A stretch of 11,157 nucleotides of DNA from an uncultured Rickettsiales bacterium (GTDB taxonomy: Bacteria > Pseudomonadota > Alphaproteobacteria > Rickettsiales > UBA1997): NCBI GenBank assembly GCA_951801155.1, contig CATOLK010000028.1:1-11157 (forward strand). The letters are read 5' to 3'. A program made the position numbers and the translations under genes. Of this stretch, positions 1 to 6,928 are shown piece after piece. The notes beneath the pieces were generated by a model. The model was not told the DNA's origin, did not search any database, and saw nothing but the letters and a program-made list of their open reading frames with translations. Every line of letters starts with the position of its first letter. Positions within the stretch are counted from its first letter, which is position 1.

Positions 1-240
1 ATTAGAAAAAGTGATTTAGCAAGAGAATCTCCCTATAATACCTATAAAATAAAAAGATTACCGCCTACACCAATATGTAATCCTGGAAAAGAAGCTATAA
101 AAGCAGTTTTAAATCCTCCTAAAACAAAATATTTATTTTTTGTCGCTACTGGAAAAGGTGGTCATAATTTTTCGGAAAATTATGTTGAACATAAAATAAA
201 TGTTAGAAATTATAAAAAAATTAAGGATAGTATTAAATAA
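1..240 (+). CDS. mltG: Endolytic murein transglycosylase MltG, C-terminal end (5' truncated by window)
   Basis: Frame 1 is open from the first base to TAA at 238-240 and gives the last 79 residues of the protein. The visible part carries the YceG/MltG C-terminal signature: SPYNTY (residues 10-15 of the fragment), LPPTPICNPG (20-29), an AIKAVLNP stretch, then YLFFVATGKGGHNFS and a final EHKINVRNY segment. MltG is an inner-membrane lytic transglycosylase that cleaves nascent glycan strands in the periplasm and so limits peptidoglycan chain length. The catalytic glutamate and the N-terminal membrane anchor lie upstream, outside the window. The one difference noted from the family is Arg19, where GLPP is usual. 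The frame is intact. The gene converges on argS, with a hairpin in between. The identification is confident because this C-terminal motif is distinctive. Confidence 0.93.
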   Translation: MRKSDLARESPYNTYKIKRLPPTPICNPGKEAIKAVLNPPKTKYLFFVATGKGGHNFSENYVEHKINVRNYKKIKDSIK

Positions 241-294
241 TAAAACTATTTTATAAAAATTTTTAATATTTTTTTATTTTTTATATAAAAATAT

Positions 295-327
295 AGATTT
301 TTAGTCAATTTATTGACTTAAAAATCT
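295..327. terminator. Hairpin between convergent mltG and argS, candidate bidirectional terminator
   Basis: The left arm 295-308 (AGATTTTTAGTCAA) pairs with the right arm 313-327 (TTGACTTAAAAATCT) around a TTTA loop, giving 14 bp with one bulged A. It lies in the 120-nt gap between two convergent genes. Read on the minus strand (the argS transcript), the stem is followed by ATATTTTTAT, a modest U-rich tail. Read on the plus strand, the tail is not U-rich. It therefore fits best as the argS terminator and may also stop mltG transcripts. Confidence 0.6.
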
Positions 328-360
328 ACTCTTAACTAAGTAATATACAAAGTCCAACAT

Positions 361-2085
361 TTACATTTTGCTAATACTTTCAATTCCCAATAAATATACA
401 CAAGTTTCCATATATTTTTTGACCAAATAAATTAATGAAATTTTTGATTTTTTATAATCCAAATCTTCTTCATTATTTATACTACAAGTTGCATAAAAAC
501 TATTAAATTTCTTTGCTAAATTATAAACATAATCTGCCACAAAATTAGGAGCTTTTTTATCATATGCACTTTTTATAATATAAGAAAATTTAGATAATTC
601 TAAAAGCAAATTTTTTTCTTCTTTAGTTTTAAAATCAGTTATTTTATAATCAAAACTTTCTTTATCACTAAAAATCGAAGCGATTCTGACTATACTATAA
701 AGTAAATATGCTCCTGTTTTACCTTCGTAATTTGTAAATTGTTCCAAATCAAAAATATAATTTGATTCTCTATAGTTTATTAAATCAGAAAATTTAATAC
801 AAGCAACTGCAATTTTTTCTATATCTTCTTTACTAATATTTTTTGATTTTTCAGCAATTACATTTTTAACATCATCAATTAAACTTCTTAATTTTACAAT
901 TTCACCACTTCTTGTTTTATATGGCTTATTGTCTTTTCCATTCATAGTTCCAAAGCCACAATGTTCTGCTTTATGTTTTTCATTCAAAAATCCTATTTTT
1001 TCAGCAGCTAAAAATACTTGCCTAAAATATAATGATTGCCTTACATCTACAACATATAAAATTAAATCTGGGTTAAATTTTTGTAATCTGTCAAGAATTG
1101 TTGCTAAATCACTACTTACATACATAACGGCACCAGTACTGCTTTTAACTATTACAGGAGGAATTGTATCATCTTTATCGCTAATATCAATAATTTTTGC
1201 TCCCTGTGATTCTGAAATCAAGCCTTGTTTATTAAGATTTCGTAACATCATTTTTATTAAATCATTTACAGAACTTTCACCATTCCATAAATCAAAATGT
1301 GCCTTCAAAATATCTTCTGCAATCTCTTTTAAATCCTTAATTGAAATATTTGTAAAATATTTCCATAAAGTTAAATAAGGTTTGTAACCATTTTGCAATT
1401 TTACAATATTATCATGAACCTTTTCATCAAATTCTTTATCTTCTTTTGCTTTAGTACTAGCTGCCCTATAAATTTCAGTTAAATCTTCAGCTGTTAAATT
1501 CAAATCGTCAATTTCATCTTCTTTAAATCCTTCTTGAAAACATTTTATATTTGGATATTTTAACCTTATACCTTCAATCACCATTCCCATCGGTAATCCC
1601 CAATCTCCAAGATGAACATCACCTACAACTTTATCGCCGCAAAAATCATAAATTCTTCTTATACTTTCACCTATAGCAGTAGATCGTAAATGTCCAACAT
1701 GTGGCTCTTTTGCAATATTATAACCACCAAAATCTATAACTACAGTTTTTTGTTGCTCTTCATGTTTATAGCCATTTTTTTCATCATTTATTGTTTTATT
1801 TATTATATCTAATAAAGTATTTTTACCAATGGTAATATTTATAAAACCAGGATTTGCAATTGAAACTTCTTCAAATAAATCCGATTTTTTTAATTCAACA
1901 ACAATTTTTTCTGCTATGTTTTGAGGCTTATCATGCAGTATTTTACATAATTGCATCGCACAGTTCGTTTGAAAGTCGCTTAAATCTGGTCTATCTGAAT
2001 ATTGAAAATATGCATATTTTTCGTCATAATTTAAATTTTTAAAAATTTTTTTTAATTCTTCGTTTAATAAATCTATTATTGTCAT
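361..2085 (-). CDS. argS: Arginyl-tRNA synthetase (class I), ArgS
   Basis: This cytoplasmic enzyme charges tRNA-Arg with arginine using ATP. At 574 residues it has normal bacterial length. An N-terminal additional domain fills roughly residues 1-85. The class I HIGH motif appears as HVGH at 129-132, within NIAKEPHVGHLRSTAIGES, and is followed by HLGDWGLPMG around 158-167. As in most ArgRS, a canonical KMSKS is absent; the corresponding loop is KTRSGEIVKL at 390-399. The DALR-type anticodon-binding domain starts near residue 455 (TGAYLLYSIVRIA), and the protein ends in LGIESISKM, close to the usual LLGIxxxxxM tail. The start at 2085 matches the expected N-terminus. No Shine-Dalgarno is visible upstream. 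A near-consensus promoter lies 30-58 nt upstream on the same strand. The gene is monocistronic in this view, divergent from the CE-clan-like gene and convergent with mltG. No broken motif was found. Confidence 0.97.
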   Translation of the reverse strand: MTIIDLLNEELKKIFKNLNYDEKYAYFQYSDRPDLSDFQTNCAMQLCKILHDKPQNIAEKIVVELKKSDLFEEVSIANPGFINITIGKNTLLDIINKTINDEKNGYKHEEQQKTVVIDFGGYNIAKEPHVGHLRSTAIGESIRRIYDFCGDKVVGDVHLGDWGLPMGMVIEGIRLKYPNIKCFQEGFKEDEIDDLNLTAEDLTEIYRAASTKAKEDKEFDEKVHDNIVKLQNGYKPYLTLWKYFTNISIKDLKEIAEDILKAHFDLWNGESSVNDLIKMMLRNLNKQGLISESQGAKIIDISDKDDTIPPVIVKSSTGAVMYVSSDLATILDRLQKFNPDLILYVVDVRQSLYFRQVFLAAEKIGFLNEKHKAEHCGFGTMNGKDNKPYKTRSGEIVKLRSLIDDVKNVIAEKSKNISKEDIEKIAVACIKFSDLINYRESNYIFDLEQFTNYEGKTGAYLLYSIVRIASIFSDKESFDYKITDFKTKEEKNLLLELSKFSYIIKSAYDKKAPNFVADYVYNLAKKFNSFYATCSINNEEDLDYKKSKISLIYLVKKYMETCVYLLGIESISKM

Positions 2086-2114
2086 AAAAATAAAATTTCA
2101 TATAATATATTGTT

Positions 2115-2143
2115 AATATAAATATTTTTATGAAAAATGTCAA
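2115..2143 (-). promoter_or_regulatory. Sigma-70-type promoter for argS
   Basis: On the minus strand a perfect -35 box TTGACA (plus coordinates 2138-2143) is followed after exactly 17 nt by TATATT (2115-2120), which matches the -10 consensus at 5 of 6 positions. The -10 box lies 29 nt upstream of the argS start codon. The exact -35 match stands out against such an AT-rich background. Confidence 0.7.
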
Positions 2144-2177
2144 ATAATTTTTATAATATAAGGTATCGCTGTATACA

Positions 2178-2197
2178 TTTACTATTTCGATAGTAAA
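2178..2197. other. Perfect 8-bp inverted repeat with TTCG loop
   Basis: TTTACTAT (2178-2185) and ATAGTAAA (2190-2197) are exact reverse complements separated by TTCG. There is no T-tract 3' of the stem on either strand, so it does not look like an intrinsic terminator. It lies upstream of both divergent promoters and could be a protein-binding site or a structural element. Function unknown. Confidence 0.45.
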
Positions 2198-2415
2198 AAA
2201 TTACTTATTAATTTATTAATTAATTTATTATTTTTTATCAGAAATTATTAAATTAGCTTAAATTTTAAACTTTTCTTCATAGTTTTCTCAAAAATATCTA
2301 AACTCCTGACTGTTATAAATTTATTCTAACAATTAAAGTATATTTTGTATAAAAATAAATAAATTAAATTAACTTTTCCAAAATAATATGAACCAGTACA
2401 ATATAAATAATTTTC

Positions 2416-2443
2416 TTGACTTTCATTAAAATATGTGTATAAT
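2416..2443 (+). promoter_or_regulatory. Sigma-70-type promoter for the CE-clan-like effector gene
   Basis: TTGACT (2416-2421, 5 of 6 matches to the -35 consensus) is followed after 16 nt by a perfect TATAAT (2438-2443). The -10 box lies 28 nt upstream of the ATG at 2472. An AAGGA at 2465-2469, two bases before the ATG, is the only Shine-Dalgarno-like sequence and sits unusually close. The promoter suggests the gene is an independently transcribed, expressed unit rather than a decaying one. Confidence 0.65.
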
Positions 2444-2471
2444 ATAATTATTATTAATAAATTTAAGGAAA

Positions 2472-4298
2472 ATGGAATATAAAAAAATAAATGAAAATAT
2501 TAGTGATTGCGTAACAAGTTATTTAAATGAAATTGACAATGATAAATTATGGAAGATTGCTAATACCTTTTATATTTGGGATAAATACATAGATCTTAGA
2601 GAAGAATATGAAGAATTATTAAATGAATACAATGGAAATATAGAAAATTATAAAAATAATTTAAAAGAATATATTGAAAAATGTAAAAATTTTAAAGTGG
2701 AAAATCAAATAACAATCGGTAATAAAACATTTACTTTAGGAGATTATTATAGAATAAAAGAAAAAAATTTATTAAAACCAGCACCTTCGCATTCAGACAA
2801 AAATGATTATCGTACAATAGATGAATATTTCCCTTTTATTAGTGAAGAAGATGGTTTAATTAATTTTATATCTTTAATGAGTAATTTATATCCGAACATA
2901 GATTATTATTATATATATCACAATGGAAGAGATGGTGAATTATTCAATATAGACAGAGAATTAAAATCCAATTTAGTTGGAAATAAACCAAAATTTATAG
3001 TACATAATGACACTAATAATAATCATGCTGTTTTTAATATTATTATTAACGATAAAGTTTTTAATTTTGATCTAAGAGCAAAATTGCAAAATGATTATAC
3101 TAGTTGCAGAAGTATTGCTTTGAAACTTTTAAAATATTATTCTGATTTATATAATAATAACAAAACAGATTTTGTTGAAATAGTAGAACAAGATTTTGAA
3201 CAACTTGGTATTTGGAGTTATAGAGATATTGATATTTCCATACCAGAACATTTTTTTGCAATGTTGCAATCCGTATCGAAACAAAATATTATAATTGATT
3301 TAAATACTAAAGTCTTAGAAAAAATAAATGATCAAAATAGTAAAAATGGAAAAATATCAGAAATAATATTAGATATCGAAAAAAATAAAATTAGTATTAT
3401 TGATAATAATATGAGATTATCTGAAATAGAAGCAGATATTAAAGATAAAGAAGATGAAGAAATAATATATGAATTAAATAATGAAAAAAAAGAAATAATA
3501 GATAAATTAAATATTAAAAAAAAAATAGATAAATTAAATATTAAAAAAGAAAAAATACTAAATAACATAAAAGAATGTCATGATGCTTTAACCAAAAATC
3601 TTATTTTGGAAAAATTATTGGATTTATCTTTAAATTCAGAAAAAATAGCACAATATATTCATAATCTTAATTCAATCAAGAAAAAATATGTAAAAAATAT
3701 AAAACAAAAACAAGAATTAATAGAAGCAAAAAATACAAATATTTCATATTTAATGGATAGATTAGAGCATTTACTAATTTTAAAAGAAATAATAGATCAA
3801 AATTTAATTATACCAGAAGATATGTTTGAAAAAACGGTTAATGAAAATGGAAATTATAATATTGTAGATTTTAGTAAAAATAACTATATAAAGTATATTG
3901 AAAATTCTTTAAGTTCAAAAAATTATATAGCTGATGAAGATTTTACTAAAAAACTCAATGATATTTATAGAATTCAAGGAAAAGAAAAAATCTTGGAATT
4001 ATCTGAACAACATGGTAATTTAAAATTAAATAAAATTATAGAAGAGTTTTTAATTGAAAAAGAGTTAGGTAATTTGTATAGTAAAATAATAGAACAAAAT
4101 AAAATCAAAACAAATGAAGAAGATTGCAATAATAATTTAAGAAAAATAGAGCAAATAATAACAAGTAAAGAAAAATTTCAAAATTTTTATAACACTTTAA
4201 AAAATCAAGAAAAAACGTTAAGAGAAATTATTAATTCCAAAAATTTTGCTACAATCCTAGAATCGTTTAAAAAATCAGAGTCGATAGAGCTAAACTGA
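2472..4298 (+). CDS. Putative clan CE cysteine protease / YopJ-like acetyltransferase with C-terminal coiled coil, candidate effector
   Basis: This 608-residue protein has no housekeeping homologue that I recognise. Residues 173-222 resemble the core of clan CE (Ulp1/C48 and YopJ/C55) enzymes. A beta strand (KFIV, 174-177) precedes His185, and a strand-turn-strand (FNIIINDKVFNF) leads to Asp200. QNDYTSC (206-212) then reproduces the Q-x5-C spacing of Ulp1 and YopJ, and SIALKLLKYY forms the helix after the nucleophile. The predicted triad is H185-D200-C212 with Q206 for the oxyanion hole. What does not fit is the Asp-to-Gln distance of 6 residues, against about 40 in the family members I know. 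From about residue 275 to the end the sequence is Lys/Glu/Ile/Asn-rich, almost free of proline and glycine, and reads as long coiled coil. No signal peptide or membrane segment is visible. Clan CE effectors of intracellular bacteria act on host proteins as deubiquitinases, deSUMOylases or acetyltransferases. Delivery by a secretion system is inference. Alternative: a structural coiled-coil protein with a chance motif. Confidence 0.5.
   Translation: MEYKKINENISDCVTSYLNEIDNDKLWKIANTFYIWDKYIDLREEYEELLNEYNGNIENYKNNLKEYIEKCKNFKVENQITIGNKTFTLGDYYRIKEKNLLKPAPSHSDKNDYRTIDEYFPFISEEDGLINFISLMSNLYPNIDYYYIYHNGRDGELFNIDRELKSNLVGNKPKFIVHNDTNNNHAVFNIIINDKVFNFDLRAKLQNDYTSCRSIALKLLKYYSDLYNNNKTDFVEIVEQDFEQLGIWSYRDIDISIPEHFFAMLQSVSKQNIIIDLNTKVLEKINDQNSKNGKISEIILDIEKNKISIIDNNMRLSEIEADIKDKEDEEIIYELNNEKKEIIDKLNIKKKIDKLNIKKEKILNNIKECHDALTKNLILEKLLDLSLNSEKIAQYIHNLNSIKKKYVKNIKQKQELIEAKNTNISYLMDRLEHLLILKEIIDQNLIIPEDMFEKTVNENGNYNIVDFSKNNYIKYIENSLSSKNYIADEDFTKKLNDIYRIQGKEKILELSEQHGNLKLNKIIEEFLIEKELGNLYSKIIEQNKIKTNEEDCNNNLRKIEQIITSKEKFQNFYNTLKNQEKTLREIINSKNFATILESFKKSESIELN
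3498..3551 (+). repeat. Two tandem 27-nt units inside the coiled coil
   Basis: Units 3498-3524 and 3525-3551 are identical for their first 24 bases and then differ at one base. They encode IDKLNIKKK and IDKLNIKKE (residues 343-351 and 352-360). The duplication is nine codons long, so it keeps the frame. It looks like a recent slippage duplication in an A-rich stretch. Confidence 0.85.
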
Positions 4299-4695
4299 AA
4301 TAATGTACTTATAAGTATTCGCTATTTTAGTAGATATTTTGCATAAAAAATTATATATTTATTTATATTATAAAATAATTAAAAACTACAAAAAAAATAT
4401 ATTTTTCAGCAAAATTTTGAATCTTGTTTTGAAATACTTCAATTTTTTAATATTTTTAATAATAAAAATGTATTACTTAGCATGTTTTATGTTAAAAATA
4501 TTAAAAATTCTTGTCTTTTTTATAATATTTGTTTTTTGTGAAAATTTTTTATGTGAAAGGTTCAATATATATTAAGTTATAAAAATAGTGAATATGTATA
4601 AATTAAAAAGTTAAATTAAATTATTTAATAATATTTTTTTATTGATTTATTATATTTTTTATATAATAATATAGATATTAATAATTTTTTAAAAA
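4299..4695. other. AT-rich intergenic region without a convincing gene (397 nt)
   Basis: The spacer is almost pure A/T. It has a 12-bp perfect palindrome, TACTTATAAGTA (4306-4317), just after the effector-like gene, with no loop and no T-tract. It also holds a TTG-started 78-codon frame (4339-4575) made of Leu, Ile, Phe and Lys, which is what random AT-rich DNA would give. A TATAAT lies at 4662-4667 before the next gene. I see no terminator, RNA gene or clear pseudogene remnant. Confidence 0.55.
4662..4667 (+). promoter_or_regulatory. Candidate -10 box for the atpG-like/miaA/DUF2628 operon
   Basis: An exact TATAAT lies 28 nt upstream of the ATG at 4696. The only -35-like word nearby is TTGATT at 4642-4647, which leaves a 14-nt spacer, shorter than normal. 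In this AT-rich spacer a chance TATAAT is likely enough that the call is tentative. Confidence 0.35.
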
Positions 4696-5589
4696 ATGGA
4701 CAGTTTAGACAGCTTAAAAAAAGATATAAAATCCACTAAAGATTTACAAAATATCATTTCTACAATGAAAGCTGTCGCTTCCGTAAATATTAAAAAATAT
4801 GAAAAAGCAGCGTTAAATTTATACAGATATAGAGATAATATAGATTTAGGTATTCAGGCAATCTTACAAAAATATCCTGAAATGTTAAAACATATTGATT
4901 ATACTGAAAATATATATGAGCAAAGTAAAAAAAACAATATAGTAATAGTTATAGGTTCAAATCAAGGGCTTTGTGGTCGTTTTAATGATAAAAATGTTGA
5001 ATTTTTTATCGAAAATGAATTTGAAAATAGAGATAATAATTATGTAATTGTAATAGGAGATAGGATAGAAGGTATAATTCAATCAAAAGGCATAAATATT
5101 GATAAAAAATTTAGCACTCCAAATTCCTTAAATAATATTACAAATTTAGTTTATGATTTATTTGAAATTATAGAAACAAAAAAATGTGAAATTAAGAAAG
5201 CGGTCATATATTTTACATCCTATAATACAAAAAATAACGGAAATTTAACTAAAAAGAAAATTTTTCCATTGGAAAAAAAATATTTTGAAAAATTGCAGCA
5301 AAAAGTTTGGCCAACTAATAGTATACCCTTTTGGAGAATTGAAAATAAAAATTTGATTTCTGATTTAATAGAACAATATATTTTTTGCAATTTATATTTT
5401 TCAATTTCAAATTCTATGGCAGCGGAACAAAAAAATAGATTACTTACACTACAAGGTGCTGAAGAAAATATAAAAGAACATATGGCTTCCACTATATTAA
5501 AATATAACCAAACAAGACAAGGAGTTATAACATCTGAATTGATTGATGTTGTAACTGGATCAAGATTTTTAAAGAAAAAAGTAAACTAA
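4696..5589 (+). CDS. atpG: Gamma subunit of an alternate (N-type) F1Fo ATPase
   Basis: The 297-residue product has the gamma-subunit architecture: an N-terminal helix (residues 1-57), a central alpha/beta domain with GSNQGLCGRFN (87-97), and a C-terminal helix with the conserved end NQTRQGVITSELIDVVTGS. Details point to the N-ATPase branch rather than the ordinary gamma. These are KDLQNIISTMKAVASVNIKKYEKA near the N-terminus (ordinary gamma has a KITKAMKMVAASK-like stretch), the WPTNSIPFW segment (205-213) and MAAEQKNRLLTLQGAEENI (241-259). Gamma is the rotor shaft coupling the Fo ring to the alpha3-beta3 head at the membrane. No other ATPase gene precedes it; upstream is a 397-nt AT-rich gap, whereas in N-ATPase operons gamma normally follows alpha. 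The stop codon shares its last A with the miaA start (TAATG), so the two are probably co-translated. No Shine-Dalgarno precedes the start. Whether it works with the main ATP synthase or with distant N-type genes cannot be seen here. Confidence 0.85.
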   Translation: MDSLDSLKKDIKSTKDLQNIISTMKAVASVNIKKYEKAALNLYRYRDNIDLGIQAILQKYPEMLKHIDYTENIYEQSKKNNIVIVIGSNQGLCGRFNDKNVEFFIENEFENRDNNYVIVIGDRIEGIIQSKGINIDKKFSTPNSLNNITNLVYDLFEIIETKKCEIKKAVIYFTSYNTKNNGNLTKKKIFPLEKKYFEKLQQKVWPTNSIPFWRIENKNLISDLIEQYIFCNLYFSISNSMAAEQKNRLLTLQGAEENIKEHMASTILKYNQTRQGVITSELIDVVTGSRFLKKKVN

Positions 5590-6530
5590 TGAGTATAAAA
5601 ATTGATAATACTATAGTAATTTCTGGGCCAACTGCAAGCGGAAAATCTTTTTTGGCATTGGAATTAGCAAAAAAAATTGATGGAATTGTTATAAATGCAG
5701 ATGCAATGCAGATATATAAAGGTTTACCTATTTTATCAGCACAACCTAACGATGAAGAAAAAAATACAGTAGAACATAAACTTTATGGAATTTTTGAACC
5801 TACAGAATCAAATTCAGTCTTCAGATGGTTAGAATTAGTAAAAAACACAATTAATAAAACGATTAAAAATAATAAAATTCCTATTGTTGTTGGTGGTTCT
5901 GGAATGTACATTTCAAGATTAATAAATGGAATTAGAGAATTACCAGATACTGATGAAAATTTAAGAAAAGAATTAAATGAGTTATATGATAAAATTGGTT
6001 GGGACGAATTTTATAAAATTGTTAAAGATATAGATGAAGAAAGTTTGATAAATTTAAAACAAAACGATAAACATAGATTAATTAAAATTTATGAAATTTA
6101 TAAAACGTCAGGACAAAAATTGAGTAATTGGGAAAAATTGCCTAATAATGCTATTTTTGATAAAAATAAATTTATACACATCAATTTATTTCCGGATAGA
6201 GATATTTTATATGATAGATGTGAAAAAAGATTTAAAATCATGATGGAAAATGCTGTTGATGAAGTAAAAAATTTTATTTTAAATTATAATGTCTTTAATG
6301 GAGAAAAATATTCTATTTTAAATACTATAGGATTACTGGAAATTAAAGATTATATTGATAATAAAATTAGTTTTAATGAAACTATTGATGTAGCAGTTAA
6401 AAAAACAAGAAATTATGCAAAGCGACAATATACTTGGTTTAAAAATCAATTTAAATCTCTTGACTTTTTAATAAATGAAATACCTAATAATGGTAATATT
6501 AATTATATAATTGGAGGCATTTTAAAATGA
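5589..6530 (+). CDS. miaA: tRNA dimethylallyltransferase MiaA
   Basis: MiaA transfers a dimethylallyl group to N6 of A37 in tRNAs reading codons that begin with U. This is the first step toward ms2i6A and supports reading-frame accuracy. The 313-residue length is typical. The P-loop GPTASGKS is at 13-20, INADAMQIYKG follows at 35-45 with the conserved Asp38, VVGGSGMYISRLINGI covers 100-115, and the C-terminal signature TRNYAKRQYTWFKNQ is present. VGGSGMY has Ser104 where the family usually has Thr (VGGTGLY), and Ala39 replaces the usual Ser of NADSMQ; both are conservative. The start codon overlaps the atpG-like stop by one base and the stop overlaps the next gene by four (ATGA), so translational coupling is likely. 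The frame is intact and all motifs are present. Confidence 0.97.
   Translation: MSIKIDNTIVISGPTASGKSFLALELAKKIDGIVINADAMQIYKGLPILSAQPNDEEKNTVEHKLYGIFEPTESNSVFRWLELVKNTINKTIKNNKIPIVVGGSGMYISRLINGIRELPDTDENLRKELNELYDKIGWDEFYKIVKDIDEESLINLKQNDKHRLIKIYEIYKTSGQKLSNWEKLPNNAIFDKNKFIHINLFPDRDILYDRCEKRFKIMMENAVDEVKNFILNYNVFNGEKYSILNTIGLLEIKDYIDNKISFNETIDVAVKKTRNYAKRQYTWFKNQFKSLDFLINEIPNNGNINYIIGGILK
6513..6517 (+). promoter_or_regulatory. Shine-Dalgarno of the DUF2628-like gene
   Basis: GGAGG lies 9 nt before the ATG at 6527, inside the last codons of miaA. It is the strongest Shine-Dalgarno in the window, where most genes have none or only AAGGA. It supports 6527 as the start over the internal Met9. 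Confidence 0.7.
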
Positions 6531-6916
6531 AAACCTATACAATTTTTATAATGGAAAATAAAAAAAATAGAGCTGTAGAAGATGTAATTTTAGTAAAGGA
6601 AGGTTTTAATTTTTTTGCTATGATTTTTAATATTTTTTGGTTATTATATAATAGATTATGGCTTTTTGCCGCTATTAGTTTTATTTTGATAAATTTTATA
6701 CTTTCAATATTTTCTACATATGTATATTTTGTATTTCTATTGTTATTTGCTGTTTTTATTGGTTTTGAAGCAAATAATTTATTAATTTATAGATTTCAAA
6801 GAGAAAATTATACTTTTGCTGGATTTAGTTTGGGAAATGATGAAGATGACGCAAAAATCAAATTTTTGGATTCTATAAATAAGGAAAATAAAGATAAAGG
6901 TAAGATTATATATTAA
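6527..6916 (+). CDS. DUF2628-like small inner-membrane protein
   Basis: This 129-residue protein has no known function. It begins MKTYTIFIMENK and has VLVKEGFNFFAMIFNIFWLLYNRLW-type sequence (about 21-45), matching the DUF2628 pattern of a VKEGFxxxAFxF...LWxRLW block followed by two hydrophobic helices and GFEAN. Hydrophobic segments are at about 29-42 (short, ending at the aromatic/Arg pair), 44-62 and 64-80. GFEANNLL (79-86) follows, and a charged, Asp/Lys-rich cytoplasmic-looking tail (100-129) ends the protein. Such proteins are common small membrane genes in alphaproteobacteria. It overlaps miaA by ATGA and ends 2 nt from the convergent FolC-like gene. A structural or envelope role is a guess from topology alone. 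Confidence 0.75.
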   Translation: MKTYTIFIMENKKNRAVEDVILVKEGFNFFAMIFNIFWLLYNRLWLFAAISFILINFILSIFSTYVYFVFLLLFAVFIGFEANNLLIYRFQRENYTFAGFSLGNDEDDAKIKFLDSINKENKDKGKIIY

Positions 6917-6928
6917 TCTTAAACTTTA
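6895..6928. terminator. Hairpin spanning both stop codons of two convergent genes
   Basis: TAAGATTA (6901-6908) and TAATCTTA (6914-6921) pair perfectly around a TATAT loop. The stem can continue, past a small internal loop, through TAAAG (6895-6899) and CTTTA (6924-6928). Both TAA stop codons (6914-6916 on +, 6919-6921 on -) lie in the right arm. Neither side has a long U-tract, so it may act as a weak bidirectional terminator or as a 3'-end-protecting stem. Confidence 0.5.

Larger units (their letters stand above)
2086..2471. other. Divergent intergenic region argS / effector-like gene (386 nt)
   Basis: The spacer is non-coding, with no ORF of credible composition on either strand and no tRNA-like GC-rich patch. 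It contains the argS promoter (2115-2143, -), a perfect TTCG hairpin (2178-2197), a low-complexity stretch built of TTATTAATT-like words (about 2205-2240) and the promoter of the downstream gene (2416-2443, +). About 170 nt between roughly 2245 and 2415 hold nothing recognisable. Confidence 0.6.

Noticed and set aside
929..1378. 149-codon frame on the plus strand
   Set aside because: It lies wholly inside argS on the opposite strand, and the argS motifs prove which frame is real.
2205..2240. TTATTAATT-rich stretch as a replication origin or direct-repeat array
   Set aside because: There is no DnaA box, no regular period and no neighbouring replication gene. It is simple low-complexity sequence.
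4306..4317. 12-bp palindrome TACTTATAAGTA as a terminator for the effector-like gene
   Set aside because: It has no loop and no following T-tract, and short A/T palindromes are frequent by chance here.
4339..4575. TTG-started 78-codon frame, hydrophobic and lysine-rich, with an internal ATG at 4468 that gives a signal-peptide-like end
   Set aside because: The start codon is rare, no Shine-Dalgarno is present and the composition is just what poly-A/T DNA encodes (Leu, Ile, Phe, Lys, Tyr). Nothing in it resembles a family. A decayed gene cannot be excluded but is not supported.
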